From the NCBI RefSeq assembly GCF_004365175.1, contig NZ_SOCE01000001.1, positions 3,169,403 through 3,233,402 on the forward strand: DNA of 64,000 nt. Reading direction: 5' to 3'. The notes beneath the pieces are model-generated. The model searched no databases. It was not told the DNA's origin and saw only the letters and a list, made by a program, of their open reading frames with translations. Source of the stretch: Kribbella voronezhensis. Its GTDB lineage: Bacteria > Actinomycetota > Actinomycetes > Propionibacteriales > Kribbellaceae. Below are positions 17,185 through 25,020 of this stretch, piece after piece (the first letter of the stretch is position 1; every line of letters begins with the position of its first letter). The position numbers were made by a program, and so were the translations under genes.

Positions 17185-17739
17185 ATGTCGTACTTGCGGA
17201 CCTTCGCCCCGTGGATCGTCTACGCGCTCATCCCGTCCGCGCACTGGAACTGGGCGGCGCTGATCGCCCTGGTCCTCTCGATCGGCCTGGTCGCCCAGCA
17301 GACCCGCGCCGGCCGCACCCTCGACGCCCAGATCATCGAGCTCGGGTCGGCCGTCTTCTTCGCCGCCGTCACCGTCCTCGCCTTCACCAGCCCGGACAGC
17401 GGACTGCACCCCTACACGCCGGCCCTTTCGTCGGCCACCCTCGCCCTGATCGCCGGCATCTCGCTGGCCGTCCGCAAGCCCTTCACCCTGGGCATCGCCA
17501 AGCAGACAACGCCCCGCGAGTTCTGGGACCAGCCGCTGTTCGTCCGAACCAACGTGATCATCACCGCCGTCTGGACCGCCTGCTTCGCCGTGACCGCGGT
17601 CGCCCTCGCCGCCCTCGCGGACTCCGGCTCGACAGCCCGGACCCTCGTCCAGGTCGCCGGCTTCGTCGTACCGATGGTCTTCACCCTTCGCTACGTGGCG
17701 CACATTCAGGCCAAGGCCGCCCAGCTCCGGACCCACTGA
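17185..17739 (+). CDS. four- to six-segment integral membrane protein
   Basis: A 184-residue membrane protein of unknown function. Hydrophobic segments include APWIVYALIPSAHWNWAALIA, AVFFAAVTVLAF, ALSSATLALIAGISLAV, VIITAVWTACFAVTAVALAAL and LVQVAGFVVPMVFTLRYVAHI. The charged loop KPFTLGIAKQTTPREFWDQPLF recurs in conserved actinomycete membrane proteins. ATG 17185 is chosen because GGGAG stands 10 bases upstream. It starts a plus-strand unit with the carotenoid oxygenase and the PPOX-like gene, divergent from PadR. Confidence 0.6.
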   Translation: MSYLRTFAPWIVYALIPSAHWNWAALIALVLSIGLVAQQTRAGRTLDAQIIELGSAVFFAAVTVLAFTSPDSGLHPYTPALSSATLALIAGISLAVRKPFTLGIAKQTTPREFWDQPLFVRTNVIITAVWTACFAVTAVALAALADSGSTARTLVQVAGFVVPMVFTLRYVAHIQAKAAQLRTH

Positions 17740-17767
17740 AGCCCTTCCCGAGGAGATCGGACCTGTC

Positions 17768-19129
17768 GTGCACACCGCTCCCGCACCGCACCTGGCCGGC
17801 AACTACGCACCCGTCGAAACCGAACTGACCGCCTACGACCTGCCGGTGACCGGCCGGATCCCGCCCGGGCTGACCGGCTGGTACCTGCGCAACGGTCCCA
17901 ATCCGCACGATGCTGCCTCCGGCCACTGGTTCTTCGGCGACGGCATGATCCACGGTGTCCGGATCGAGGCGGGCCGGGCGGTGTCGTACCGCAACCGCTG
18001 GGTCCGTACGTCGACCTTCACCGACGGCGCCAAGGTCAACGACATCGACGGCACCCTGGATCTGACGGCGGGTACGGCGAACACCCACGTCGTACGGCAT
18101 GCCGGCCGGACACTGGCCCTGGTCGAGTCCTCCTACCCGTACGAACTGACCTGCGAGCTGGACACCGTCGGTTCGTACGACTTCGGCGGCAAGTTGCACA
18201 CGGCAATGACCGCGCACCCGAAGACCTGTCCGGCCACGGGTGAGCTGCACTTCTTCGGCTACAGCCTGACCGCGCCGTACCTGACGTACCACCGGGCGGA
18301 CGCGACGGGCGAGCTGGTGATCAGCCGGCCGGTCGACGTACCGGCCGCCACGATGAACCACGACTTCAACCTCTCCGCGAACCACGTCGTCTTCATGGAT
18401 CTGCCCGTCGTCTTCGACCTGGAGACGGCCCGCTCGGGCGGCGGCATGCCGTTCCGCTGGAACGACGGGTACGGCGCGCGCCTCGGCGTACTGCGGCGCT
18501 CGGACCCGTACGGCGAGGTTCGCTGGTTCTCCATCGATCCCTGCTACGTCTTCCACACCCTCAATGCTCACGACCGGACCAGCCCCGACGGCCACGAGCA
18601 GATCGTCCTGCACGTCATGCGCTACCCGGAGCTGTTCCGCAAGGACGGCAAGGATGCGCAGCACGCGACCTTGTGGCGCTGGACCATCGACCTGACGACG
18701 GGCACCGTCCGCGAAGAGCAGTTGCACGACCGCCCGGCCGAGTTCCCGCGCATCGACGACCGCCTCGCCGGCCTGGATTCCCGGCACGGCCACGCCACCG
18801 TCTCCCGGACTCCCACCGGGGCTGTCTCGCAAGGTGCACTGATCCGGTACGACCTGCACGACGGGGCGGTCACGGCGCACGAGTTCGGCCCGGGCCGTAC
18901 GCCGGGCGAGGCCGCCTTCGTTCCTGCCGACGACCGTCCCGGTGGTGACGGCTGGCTGATGACCTATGTTTACGACGCCGCCTCCGACACCAGCGATCTG
19001 GTGATCGTCGACGCCACCGACCTGGCCGCCCCGCCGGTGGCGACGATCCACCTCCCGGTCCGGGTGCCGTACGGGTTCCACGGCAACTGGCTCGCCGATC
19101 AGCCCTTGACCAACGGGAGACTCACATGA
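17768..19129 (+). CDS. carotenoid cleavage oxygenase family protein
   Basis: A 453-residue non-heme iron dioxygenase. The family cleaves C=C bonds of carotenoids or stilbenes to aldehydes. The four iron-binding His lie in TAHPKTCPATGELHFF, FNLSANHVVFMDLPVV, CYVFHTLNAHD and PYGFHGNW near the end. The N terminus LTGWYLRNGPNPHDAASGHWFFGDGMIHGVRI is the classic RPE65/CCO motif. GTG 17768 follows GAGGAG. The stop overlaps the next start as ATGA, so the PPOX-like gene is translated with it. A PadR-controlled unit suggests phenolic or apocarotenoid metabolism (inference). Substrate is not predictable here. Confidence 0.9.
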   Translation: MHTAPAPHLAGNYAPVETELTAYDLPVTGRIPPGLTGWYLRNGPNPHDAASGHWFFGDGMIHGVRIEAGRAVSYRNRWVRTSTFTDGAKVNDIDGTLDLTAGTANTHVVRHAGRTLALVESSYPYELTCELDTVGSYDFGGKLHTAMTAHPKTCPATGELHFFGYSLTAPYLTYHRADATGELVISRPVDVPAATMNHDFNLSANHVVFMDLPVVFDLETARSGGGMPFRWNDGYGARLGVLRRSDPYGEVRWFSIDPCYVFHTLNAHDRTSPDGHEQIVLHVMRYPELFRKDGKDAQHATLWRWTIDLTTGTVREEQLHDRPAEFPRIDDRLAGLDSRHGHATVSRTPTGAVSQGALIRYDLHDGAVTAHEFGPGRTPGEAAFVPADDRPGGDGWLMTYVYDAASDTSDLVIVDATDLAAPPVATIHLPVRVPYGFHGNWLADQPLTNGRLT

Positions 19130-19593
19130 CCGACGACGAAGGCGGCCCCGCGCCGCGCGTGCTCGCCGACGAGGCGCTGTCCGCTCTGCTCATGGAGCAG
19201 CAATTCGGCGTACTGGCCACCAACAAGCGCAGTGGGCACCCGCATCTGACCACGATGCTCTACAACTGGGACCCGGCCGCGCGGATCGTCCGGTTCTCCA
19301 CCACGGCGGACCGGGTCAAGGTGAAGCAGCTGCGCAACGACCCGCGCGCAGCGTTGCACGTCTCGGCCGCCGATCACTGGTCGTTCGCCGTGGCCGAAGG
19401 GGAAGCCGAGATCTCGGACCTGACCACGACACCTGGTGATGCCGTCGGCAAGGAACTGCTCGCCATGCTGCCGGCGGAAGCCCAGGCCGGTCTCGGTCAG
19501 GCGTTCTTCGACCAGCTCGTCGCCGAGCGCCGGCTCGTCATCCGGCTGAAGGTCAGCCGCCTGTACGGCACGGCTCTGGACGTCACCGGCTAG
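19126..19593 (+). CDS. PPOX-class F420- or flavin-dependent oxidoreductase-like protein
   Basis: A 155-residue split-barrel protein. Motifs are FGVLATNKRSGHPHLTTMLYNWDPAARIVRFSTTADRVKVKQLRNDPRAALHVS, the pattern of PPOX-class F420/FMN-binding proteins. Family members reduce small ring compounds or biliverdin using F420H2 or FMN. The start ATG 19126 overlaps the carotenoid oxygenase stop. Translational coupling to a cleavage dioxygenase suggests that the product is reduced next, which is an inference. Confidence 0.8.
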   Translation: MTDDEGGPAPRVLADEALSALLMEQQFGVLATNKRSGHPHLTTMLYNWDPAARIVRFSTTADRVKVKQLRNDPRAALHVSAADHWSFAVAEGEAEISDLTTTPGDAVGKELLAMLPAEAQAGLGQAFFDQLVAERRLVIRLKVSRLYGTALDVTG

Positions 19594-19753
19594 CGCCTGA
19601 CAGTGCCCTCCCGGCGCGTCCCGACAGGCCTACGTGGCGGTTCGGCTACCCGAGGGGCTACGGTTTTGGGGCGACCGGGTGGTGATGACCTGGCGCCGGG
19701 CCGGCTCGTAGCTGGTCCGAACGTACGTGGTTTAGGTCCGAGGAGGCCCATTC

Positions 19754-20431
19754 GTGGACGCCGCAGTGCTCCGACAGGCACCGCTGTTCAGTCAGCTCGA
19801 CGACGACGCAGCCGAAGCGCTCGCCTCGTCGATGACCGAGAGCCGCCTGCGCCGCGGCCAGGTGCTGTTCCACGAAGGCGACTCCGGTGACCGGCTGTTC
19901 GTCGTGGTGGAGGGCAAGGTCAAGCTCGGCCGCACCTCGGCCGACGGCCGGGAGAACCTGATCGCCGTCCTCGGCCCCGGCCAGATGTTCGGCGAGCTGT
20001 CCCTGTTCGATCCCGGACCGCGCTCCGCGACCGTCACGGCCGTCACCGACGCGTCGCTGATGTCGCTGACCCACGACGAACTGCTCCGCTGGCTGGACGG
20101 TCGCCCGGCAGTAGCGCGAGGTCTGCTGCTGCAGCTGGCGTCCCGGCTCCGCAAGGTCTCCGACGTGGTCGCCGACCTGGTCTTCTCGGACGTACCGGGC
20201 CGCGTCGCGAAGGCCCTGCTCGACCTGGCCAGCCGCTTCGGCCGGACCGCCGACGATGGCGTCCACGTCCACCACGACCTCACCCAGGAGGAGCTCGCCC
20301 AACTGGTCGGCGCCTCCCGCGAGACCGTCAACAAGGCGCTCGCCGACTTCGCGTCCCGCGGCTGGGTCCGGCTGGAGCCGCGCTCTGTCGTCCTGCTGGA
20401 CGTCGACCGCCTGCAGCGTCGCGCCCGCTGA
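19754..20431 (+). CDS. crp: CRP-family global regulator (Crp)
   Basis: A 225-residue cAMP-receptor-like activator. Residues 1-115 form the cyclic-nucleotide domain with FGELSLFDPGPRSATVTA, whose Arg and Ser contact cAMP. Residues about 160-220 form the HTH (TQEELAQLVGASRETVNKALADFASRGWVRLE). The sequence follows actinomycete Crp (Rv3676) closely, including RVAKALLDLA and the DVPGR hinge. GTG 19754 has AGGAGG upstream. It heads the conserved crp, MBL, NUDIX neighbourhood and converges on the MBL gene. TACGGT near 19656 may be its -10. Confidence 0.92.
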   Translation: MDAAVLRQAPLFSQLDDDAAEALASSMTESRLRRGQVLFHEGDSGDRLFVVVEGKVKLGRTSADGRENLIAVLGPGQMFGELSLFDPGPRSATVTAVTDASLMSLTHDELLRWLDGRPAVARGLLLQLASRLRKVSDVVADLVFSDVPGRVAKALLDLASRFGRTADDGVHVHHDLTQEELAQLVGASRETVNKALADFASRGWVRLEPRSVVLLDVDRLQRRAR

Positions 20432-20432
20432 C

Positions 20433-21215
20433 CTAGCCGTTCAAGTAGTCGAGCTGGGCGCGCACCGAGCGCTCAGCGGCCGGCCAGAGGATCGGGTCCA
20501 CGTCGGCGTAGACGTGGGCCACGACGGCTTCGGCCGTCTTGTGGCCGTGGGCAACGGCTTCGCGGACCTGGGCGAGGCGTTCACGGCGGTGGTTGAGATA
20601 GAAGGACAGGACCGCGCCCGGATCCTCGATCACCGGGCCGTGGCCGGGCAGCAGGCGCTCCACGCCGGCGGGTGAGTTCGCGAACGCACGAAGGCTTTCG
20701 AGCGACTCCAGATAGGGGCCCAGGGCACCATCCGGGTGCGCCACCACCGACGTACCGCGGCCGAGGACCGTGTCGCCGGTCAGCAGGGAACCGTCGTCGG
20801 GCAGCCAGAAGCAGACCGAGTCCATCGTGTGCCCGGGCGTCGGCAGTACTTCGATGCGCAGGCCGTCCGCCCCGATCACGTCCCCTTCGGCCAGGCCGTG
20901 GGCGTGGTCGGTCGGGATCCGGAAGGCCGGGTCGACCGAACGGACCGGGCAGTTCGCCTGCGCCGCGAACCAGGCAGCGCCTTCGGAGTGATCGAAATGC
21001 CCGTGCGTCAACAGCACCAGGTCCACGGTGGCGGGCGCGACCGCTTCCAGTACTGCGCGCAGGTGCTCCTCCAGCATCGGCCCGGGATCCACCACGACGG
21101 CCCGCGAGGACTCCGGCGCCCGCAGGATCCAGGTGTTCGTCCCGTCCAGCGTCATCGGACCCGGATTGGCGGCGAGCACGCGGGTCGCGTACGGCGTGAC
21201 TACTTCGGCGGTCAT
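20433..21215 (-). CDS. MBL-fold metallo-hydrolase
   Basis: A 260-residue metallo-beta-lactamase-fold hydrolase. Metal ligands are in THGHFDHSEGA (HxHxDH), LPTPGHTMDSVCFW, LLTGDTVLG and LPGHGPVI. A C-terminal helical extension (HRRERLAQVREAVAHGHKTAEAVVAHVYADVDP) is typical of the LACTB2-like group, some of which are RNases or glyoxalase II-like. ATG 21215 overlaps the stop of the NUDIX gene as ATGA. It converges on crp with a 1-base gap. Position equals Rv3677c. Confidence 0.85.
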   Translation of the reverse strand: MTAEVVTPYATRVLAANPGPMTLDGTNTWILRAPESSRAVVVDPGPMLEEHLRAVLEAVAPATVDLVLLTHGHFDHSEGAAWFAAQANCPVRSVDPAFRIPTDHAHGLAEGDVIGADGLRIEVLPTPGHTMDSVCFWLPDDGSLLTGDTVLGRGTSVVAHPDGALGPYLESLESLRAFANSPAGVERLLPGHGPVIEDPGAVLSFYLNHRRERLAQVREAVAHGHKTAEAVVAHVYADVDPILWPAAERSVRAQLDYLNG

Positions 21216-22045
21216 GTCGTCTCCAGGTAGACCAGGTCGTCGTCCTCGACCCGGATGGTCGGCTGGATCGCCCGGATCTCGCGACCGGCAGCAGCCGCCA
21301 GGGCATCCGCGACCGCGGCGTACGGGATCAGGTCGCGGCAGCACAGGTATGTCGGCGGGAGCATCAGCAACTCGCCCGCTTCGACAGCCCGGACGGCGTC
21401 GGCCGGGCGCAGCCAGGCGACCTGGTCGGACTCGCTCGTCACGTCGCGGGTGATCTGGCCGGCCGGGAGGGCCGCGACGAAGAAAGCGGTGTCGTAGCGC
21501 CGGGGCTCGAACTCAGGGGTGATCCAGTGCGCCCAGGCGCCCAGCAGATCAGCACGCAGTACCAGGCCCCGCCGGTGCAGGAAGTCGGCGAATCCGAGCT
21601 CGCGGGACTCCAGGGCGACCCGGTCGGCCTCCCAGTCGTCGCCGGTGGTGTCGGCCACGACGGATTCGGTGGACGGGCCGGCGAGCAGAACGCCGGATTC
21701 CTCGAACGTTTCCCGTACTGCGGCGGCCACGTACGCCGCGGCCGTGTCGGGCGGGCAACCGAGTCGCTCACCGAACCAGGCAGGCGGCGGCCCCGACCAG
21801 GAGTCGGCGATGCTCGAATCCGTGGGGTCCACCCGGCCGCCGGGGAACACGGTCATCCCGGCGGCGAACGCCATCGACTGCTGGCGCCGCAGTAGATAGA
21901 CCTCGGGACCGTCGGCGGTGTCGCGCAACAGGATCACCGTCGCAGCCGGACGCGGCCCGGCCGGCGTGCGGCGTTCGCGCGTGAAGGCGAGCGCCTCGGC
22001 GGCCATCCGGCCGGAGAGGAGTTGTGATTTCAGGTCCCGGACCAT
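21212..22045 (-). CDS. NUDIX hydrolase with an expanded box
   Basis: A 277-residue hydrolase. The NUDIX box is split: GMTVFPGGRVDPTDSS lies about 40 residues before VAAAVRETFEESGVLLAG, the insert type seen in NUDT19-like proteins that act on CoA or dinucleotide substrates. ATG 22045 is fixed by GGAGGTGCC immediately upstream. It is coupled to the MBL gene by ATGA, so the two are made together. The region 22068-22105 separates it from the ridA unit with a hairpin. Substrate not known. Confidence 0.82.
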   Translation of the reverse strand: MVRDLKSQLLSGRMAAEALAFTRERRTPAGPRPAATVILLRDTADGPEVYLLRRQQSMAFAAGMTVFPGGRVDPTDSSIADSWSGPPPAWFGERLGCPPDTAAAYVAAAVRETFEESGVLLAGPSTESVVADTTGDDWEADRVALESRELGFADFLHRRGLVLRADLLGAWAHWITPEFEPRRYDTAFFVAALPAGQITRDVTSESDQVAWLRPADAVRAVEAGELLMLPPTYLCCRDLIPYAAVADALAAAAGREIRAIQPTIRVEDDDLVYLETT

Positions 22046-22067
22046 GGCACCTCCGGCTCGGACGGTC

Positions 22068-22105
22068 GACGCCCTGCCTGGTCCACCTGGTCCAGGCAAG
22101 GCGTC
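22068..22105 (-). terminator. hairpin terminator after the ridA-like gene
   Basis: GACGCCcTGCCTGG (22068-22081) pairs with CCAGGCAaGGCGTC (22092-22105), one mismatch in 14 bp, 14 bases after the RidA stop on the minus strand. Confidence 0.65.
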
Positions 22106-22118
22106 GTCGGTACGTCGG

Positions 22119-22580
22119 TCAGCTGACCTCGACGATCAGTTCGACCTCGACCGGGGCGTCCAAGGGCAGCACCGGTACGCCGACGGCGCTGCGGGCGTGC
22201 TGGCCGGCTTCGCCGAAGACCTGGCCGAGCAGCTCGGAGGCGCCGTTGGCGACCTGCGGCTGGCCGGTGAAGTCCGGGGTCGAGGCGACGAAGGCGACGA
22301 CCTTGACGATCCGGGTGATGTTCGCCAGGTCGCCGATCTCCGCCTTGATCGCGGCCAGGGCGTTCAGCGCGCACTGCTGGGCGCAGTCGACGCCGACGGC
22401 GGGATCGACGGAGTCGCCGTTCTTGCCGGTGGCGATCAGGCTGCCCTCGCGCAGCGGGAGCTGACCGGAGGTGTAGACCAGGTTGCCGGTCCGTACCGCG
22501 GGCACGTACGCGGCGACCGGCTTGGCCACCTCGGGCAGCTTCAGGCCGAGCTCGGCGAGCTTCTCCTCGGGGTGGCTCAT
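22119..22580 (-). CDS. RidA-family (YjgF/YER057c) protein
   Basis: A 153-residue protein of the RidA fold, which forms trimers that deaminate reactive enamine/imine intermediates from PLP enzymes. Seen are VYTSGQLPLREGSLIATGKN, CALNALAAIKAEIGDLANI and the C-terminal HARSAVGVPVLPLDAPVEVELIVE, with the substrate-binding Arg in the HARSAVG motif. It is longer than canonical RidA and fits the actinomycete YjgF group found beside DUF4177 proteins. ATG 22580 overlaps the upstream gene stop as ATGA. Confidence 0.88.
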   Translation of the reverse strand: MSHPEEKLAELGLKLPEVAKPVAAYVPAVRTGNLVYTSGQLPLREGSLIATGKNGDSVDPAVGVDCAQQCALNALAAIKAEIGDLANITRIVKVVAFVASTPDFTGQPQVANGASELLGQVFGEAGQHARSAVGVPVLPLDAPVEVELIVEVS

Positions 22581-22738
22581 GATTCGGTGATCTCCCGCTT
22601 GAAGTAGGCGACCAGGTTCTCCGGGTTGAGGCCCGGGACGACCTGGACCAGCTCCCAGCCGTCCTGACCGAAGTTGTCCAGGATCTCCTTGGTCGAGTGG
22701 ACCAGCAGTGGCGCGGTGAAGTACTCGAACTTCTTCAT
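22577..22738 (-). CDS. small DUF4177-type protein
   Basis: A 53-residue protein, MKKFEYFTAPLL...FGQDGWELVQVVPG, with the KFEY start and GWELV motif of DUF4177. Function is unknown. TAGAGT stands 7 bases before ATG 22738, so it is probably leaderless and drives the ridA-like gene with it. Its place equals Rv3678A. Longer reading frames upstream overlap the ArsA promoter and are unlikely. Confidence 0.8.
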   Translation of the reverse strand: MKKFEYFTAPLLVHSTKEILDNFGQDGWELVQVVPGLNPENLVAYFKREITES

Positions 22739-22745
22739 GAGATGG

Positions 22746-22751
22746 ACTCTA
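22746..22751 (-). promoter_or_regulatory. -10 box TAGAGT of the DUF4177-ridA unit, leaderless
   Basis: On the minus strand TAGAGT ends 7 bases before ATG 22738. Confidence 0.6.
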
Positions 22752-22800
22752 ACCGGCTCCACGGTGAGAGTGCTGTGCGCAGTGGCTACTTCGGGGGTCC

Positions 22801-22806
22801 TACGCT
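22801..22806 (+). promoter_or_regulatory. -10 box TACGCT of the ArsA operon, leaderless
   Basis: TACGCT ends 6 bases before ATG 22813, back to back with the divergent -10 at 22746-22751. Confidence 0.6.
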
Positions 22807-22812
22807 GGGGGC

Positions 22813-23763
22813 ATGGCGAGGCTGCATGTGGTGACCGGCAAGGGCGGCACCGGGAAGACGACAGTGGCCGCCGCCATGGCGCTCGCGCTGGCCGACGAGG
22901 GCAAGCGCGTCCTGCTGGTGGAGGTCGAGGGGCGGCAAGGGCTCGCGCAGCTGTTCGACGTACCGCCGCTGCCGTACGTCGAACGCCGGATCGCGGTCGG
23001 CCCGGCCGGTGGCGAGGTGTACGCGCTCGCGGTCGACGCCGAGGCGGCACTGCTGGAGTACCTCGACATGTACTACCACCTCGGCCGCGCCGGGAAGGCA
23101 CTCGACAAGGTGGGCGCCGTCGACTTCGTCACCACGATCGCCCCGGGACTGCGCGACGTCCTGCTCACCGGCAAGGTCTACGAGGCCACCCGGCGGAAGG
23201 CGCACGGACGGCTCGCGTACGACGCGGTCGTGCTGGATGCTCCGCCGACCGGGCGGATCGGCCGCTTCCTCAACGTCAACCACGAGGTGGCCGGGCTGGC
23301 CAAGGTCGGCCCGATCCGCAACCAGGCGGACGCGATCATGGGCATGCTCCGCTCCGACGTGACCCGGGTGCACCTGGTGACGCTGCTCGAGGAGATGCCG
23401 GTCCAGGAGACACTCGACGCGGTGCAGCAACTGGAGGCGATCGACCTGCGGATCGGGTCGATCGTGGTGAACATGGTCCGGCGGAGTCCGCTCGACGACG
23501 AGACGCTTGCCCTTGCGGTGAAGGAGAAACTGCCCGCCGCCGAGTTGACCCGCGGACTGAAGGCCGCCGGCATCACCGCAGGCAAGGAGATGGTGACGAC
23601 CTTGGCCGCGGAGGCACACGACCACGCCGTACGGGTCGGGCTGGAACGGGAGAACCGCGACCGGATCGATGCCTTGGGCAAGAAAGTGACCGAGCTGGCG
23701 TTGCTGCCGGACGGGATCGACCACGGCGCCCTGTTCGACCTCGCCGAGGAGCTGCGGTCATGA
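22813..23763 (+). CDS. ArsA/GET3-like ATPase, first of a pair
   Basis: A 316-residue P-loop ATPase. The N terminus MARLHVVTGKGGTGKTTVAAAMALALADEG has the deviant Walker A of the ArsA/MinD group. Switch II is VVLDAPPTGRIGRFLNV. The family pumps arsenite with ArsB or, as GET3, delivers tail-anchored proteins; mycobacterial Rv3679 forms a complex with Rv3680 and is linked to stress and glycerol metabolism. It overlaps the second ATPase by ATGA. No arsB is nearby, so an arsenite role is not supported. Confidence 0.88.
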   Translation: MARLHVVTGKGGTGKTTVAAAMALALADEGKRVLLVEVEGRQGLAQLFDVPPLPYVERRIAVGPAGGEVYALAVDAEAALLEYLDMYYHLGRAGKALDKVGAVDFVTTIAPGLRDVLLTGKVYEATRRKAHGRLAYDAVVLDAPPTGRIGRFLNVNHEVAGLAKVGPIRNQADAIMGMLRSDVTRVHLVTLLEEMPVQETLDAVQQLEAIDLRIGSIVVNMVRRSPLDDETLALAVKEKLPAAELTRGLKAAGITAGKEMVTTLAAEAHDHAVRVGLERENRDRIDALGKKVTELALLPDGIDHGALFDLAEELRS

Positions 23764-24884
23764 GCACGCTGGATCTCGATGCCCTGATCGACGACCCGCA
23801 GACCCGGATCATCGTTACCTGCGGTTCGGGCGGCGTCGGCAAGACGACGACCGCGGCCGCGTTGGGACTGCGGGCCGCCGAGCGCGGCCGGAAGGTCGTC
23901 GTACTGACGATCGACCCGGCCCGGCGGCTGGCGCAGGCGCTGGGACTGACCGAACTCGACAACACCCCGCGCGCCGTCGCCGAGGTGGACCCGGCGAACG
24001 GCGGCCGGCTGGACGCGATGATGCTGGACATGAAGCGCACCTTCGACGAGGTGGTGCTCGCGCATGCCACCCCGGCGAAAGCCGAGCAGATCCTCGCGAA
24101 TCCCTTCTACATGGCGCTTTCCTCGTCCTTCGCCGGCACCCAGGAGTACATGGCGATGGAGAAGCTCGGGCAGTTGCACAAGCAGGCCGAGCGGACCGGC
24201 GAGTGGGACCTGATCGTCGTGGACACCCCGCCGTCGCGGTCGGCGCTGGACTTCCTGGACGCGCCCGAGCGACTGGCGTCGCTGCTGGAGGGGCGGTTCC
24301 TGCGGTTGCTGCTGGCGCCGGCTCGTGGGCCGATGCGGTTGATGTCGGCCGGTGTGAATCTGGCGATGTCGGTGATGAACAAGGTGCTCGGCGCGCAGGT
24401 GCTCACCGACGTACAGACTTTCGTTGCGGCGTTCGACACGTTGTTCGGCGGGTTCCGGGAGCGAGCCGACAAGACAGTGGCTCTGCTGCGTGAGCCGCAC
24501 ACCGCGTTCCTGGTGGTGGCGGCGCCGCAGAACGACGCGCTGCGGGAGGCGTCGTACTTCACCGAGCGGCTGCGCGCCGAGAAGATGCCGCTGGCCGGCG
24601 TAGTACTCAACCGAGTGACCACCACGCACGTGCCGGAGTTGTCGGCCGAGCGTTCGCTGGCTGCGGCCGAGAAGCTCGAAGAAGCCGGCAAGTCGGAACT
24701 GACCGCCGCCGTACTGCGGTTGCACGCCGACAAGATGCAGCAGGTCGTCAGCGACCGTAAGCGCGCCGACCGGTTCCACCGCGGCCACAGGTCGATCCCC
24801 ACCGTCGACGTCCCGGCCCTCCCCGACGACATCCACGACCTCACCGGCCTCCGCACCATCGGCGAGCTCCTCACCGCCTCCTAG
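23760..24884 (+). CDS. ArsA/GET3-like ATPase, second of a pair
   Basis: A 374-residue partner ATPase. TCGSGGVGKTTTAAALGLRAAERGRKVVVLTIDPARRLAQALG includes Walker A and the A-loop DPARR. Switch II is LIVVDTPPSRSALDFLDAP. It matches Rv3680 in order and character. Two adjacent, coupled ATPases suggest a heterodimer that works as one unit. In mycobacteria whiB4 lies next to it, but here that place is taken by the lon promoter. Confidence 0.88.
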   Translation: MSTLDLDALIDDPQTRIIVTCGSGGVGKTTTAAALGLRAAERGRKVVVLTIDPARRLAQALGLTELDNTPRAVAEVDPANGGRLDAMMLDMKRTFDEVVLAHATPAKAEQILANPFYMALSSSFAGTQEYMAMEKLGQLHKQAERTGEWDLIVVDTPPSRSALDFLDAPERLASLLEGRFLRLLLAPARGPMRLMSAGVNLAMSVMNKVLGAQVLTDVQTFVAAFDTLFGGFRERADKTVALLREPHTAFLVVAAPQNDALREASYFTERLRAEKMPLAGVVLNRVTTTHVPELSAERSLAAAEKLEEAGKSELTAAVLRLHADKMQQVVSDRKRADRFHRGHRSIPTVDVPALPDDIHDLTGLRTIGELLTAS

Positions 24885-24976
24885 ATCTCGGGTCACCGGC
24901 CCTTTACCGCTGAGAATCGGCTTTTCACCCTCAGCGAACGCCTCGATCGGGCGGGAATGACCAGGTGGGACCGCTG

Positions 24977-24997
24977 GTTGAGCCTGTCAGACTCAAT
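24977..24997 (+). promoter_or_regulatory. HAIR site (HspR operator) upstream of lon
   Basis: TTGAG and ACTCAA arms, gTTGAGc-N7-ACTCAAt, match the HspR-associated inverted repeat (CTTGAGT-N7-ACTCAAG) in 11 of 14 arm bases. It ends 23 bases before GTG 25021. Confidence 0.7.
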
Positions 24998-25020
24998 TTT
25001 CGATCTGAGGGTGTGACAGC

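Noticed and set aside
22813..24884. ArsA pair as an arsenic resistance operon
   Set aside because: No arsB, arsC or arsR is adjacent, and the neighbourhood matches the stress-linked Rv3679-Rv3680.
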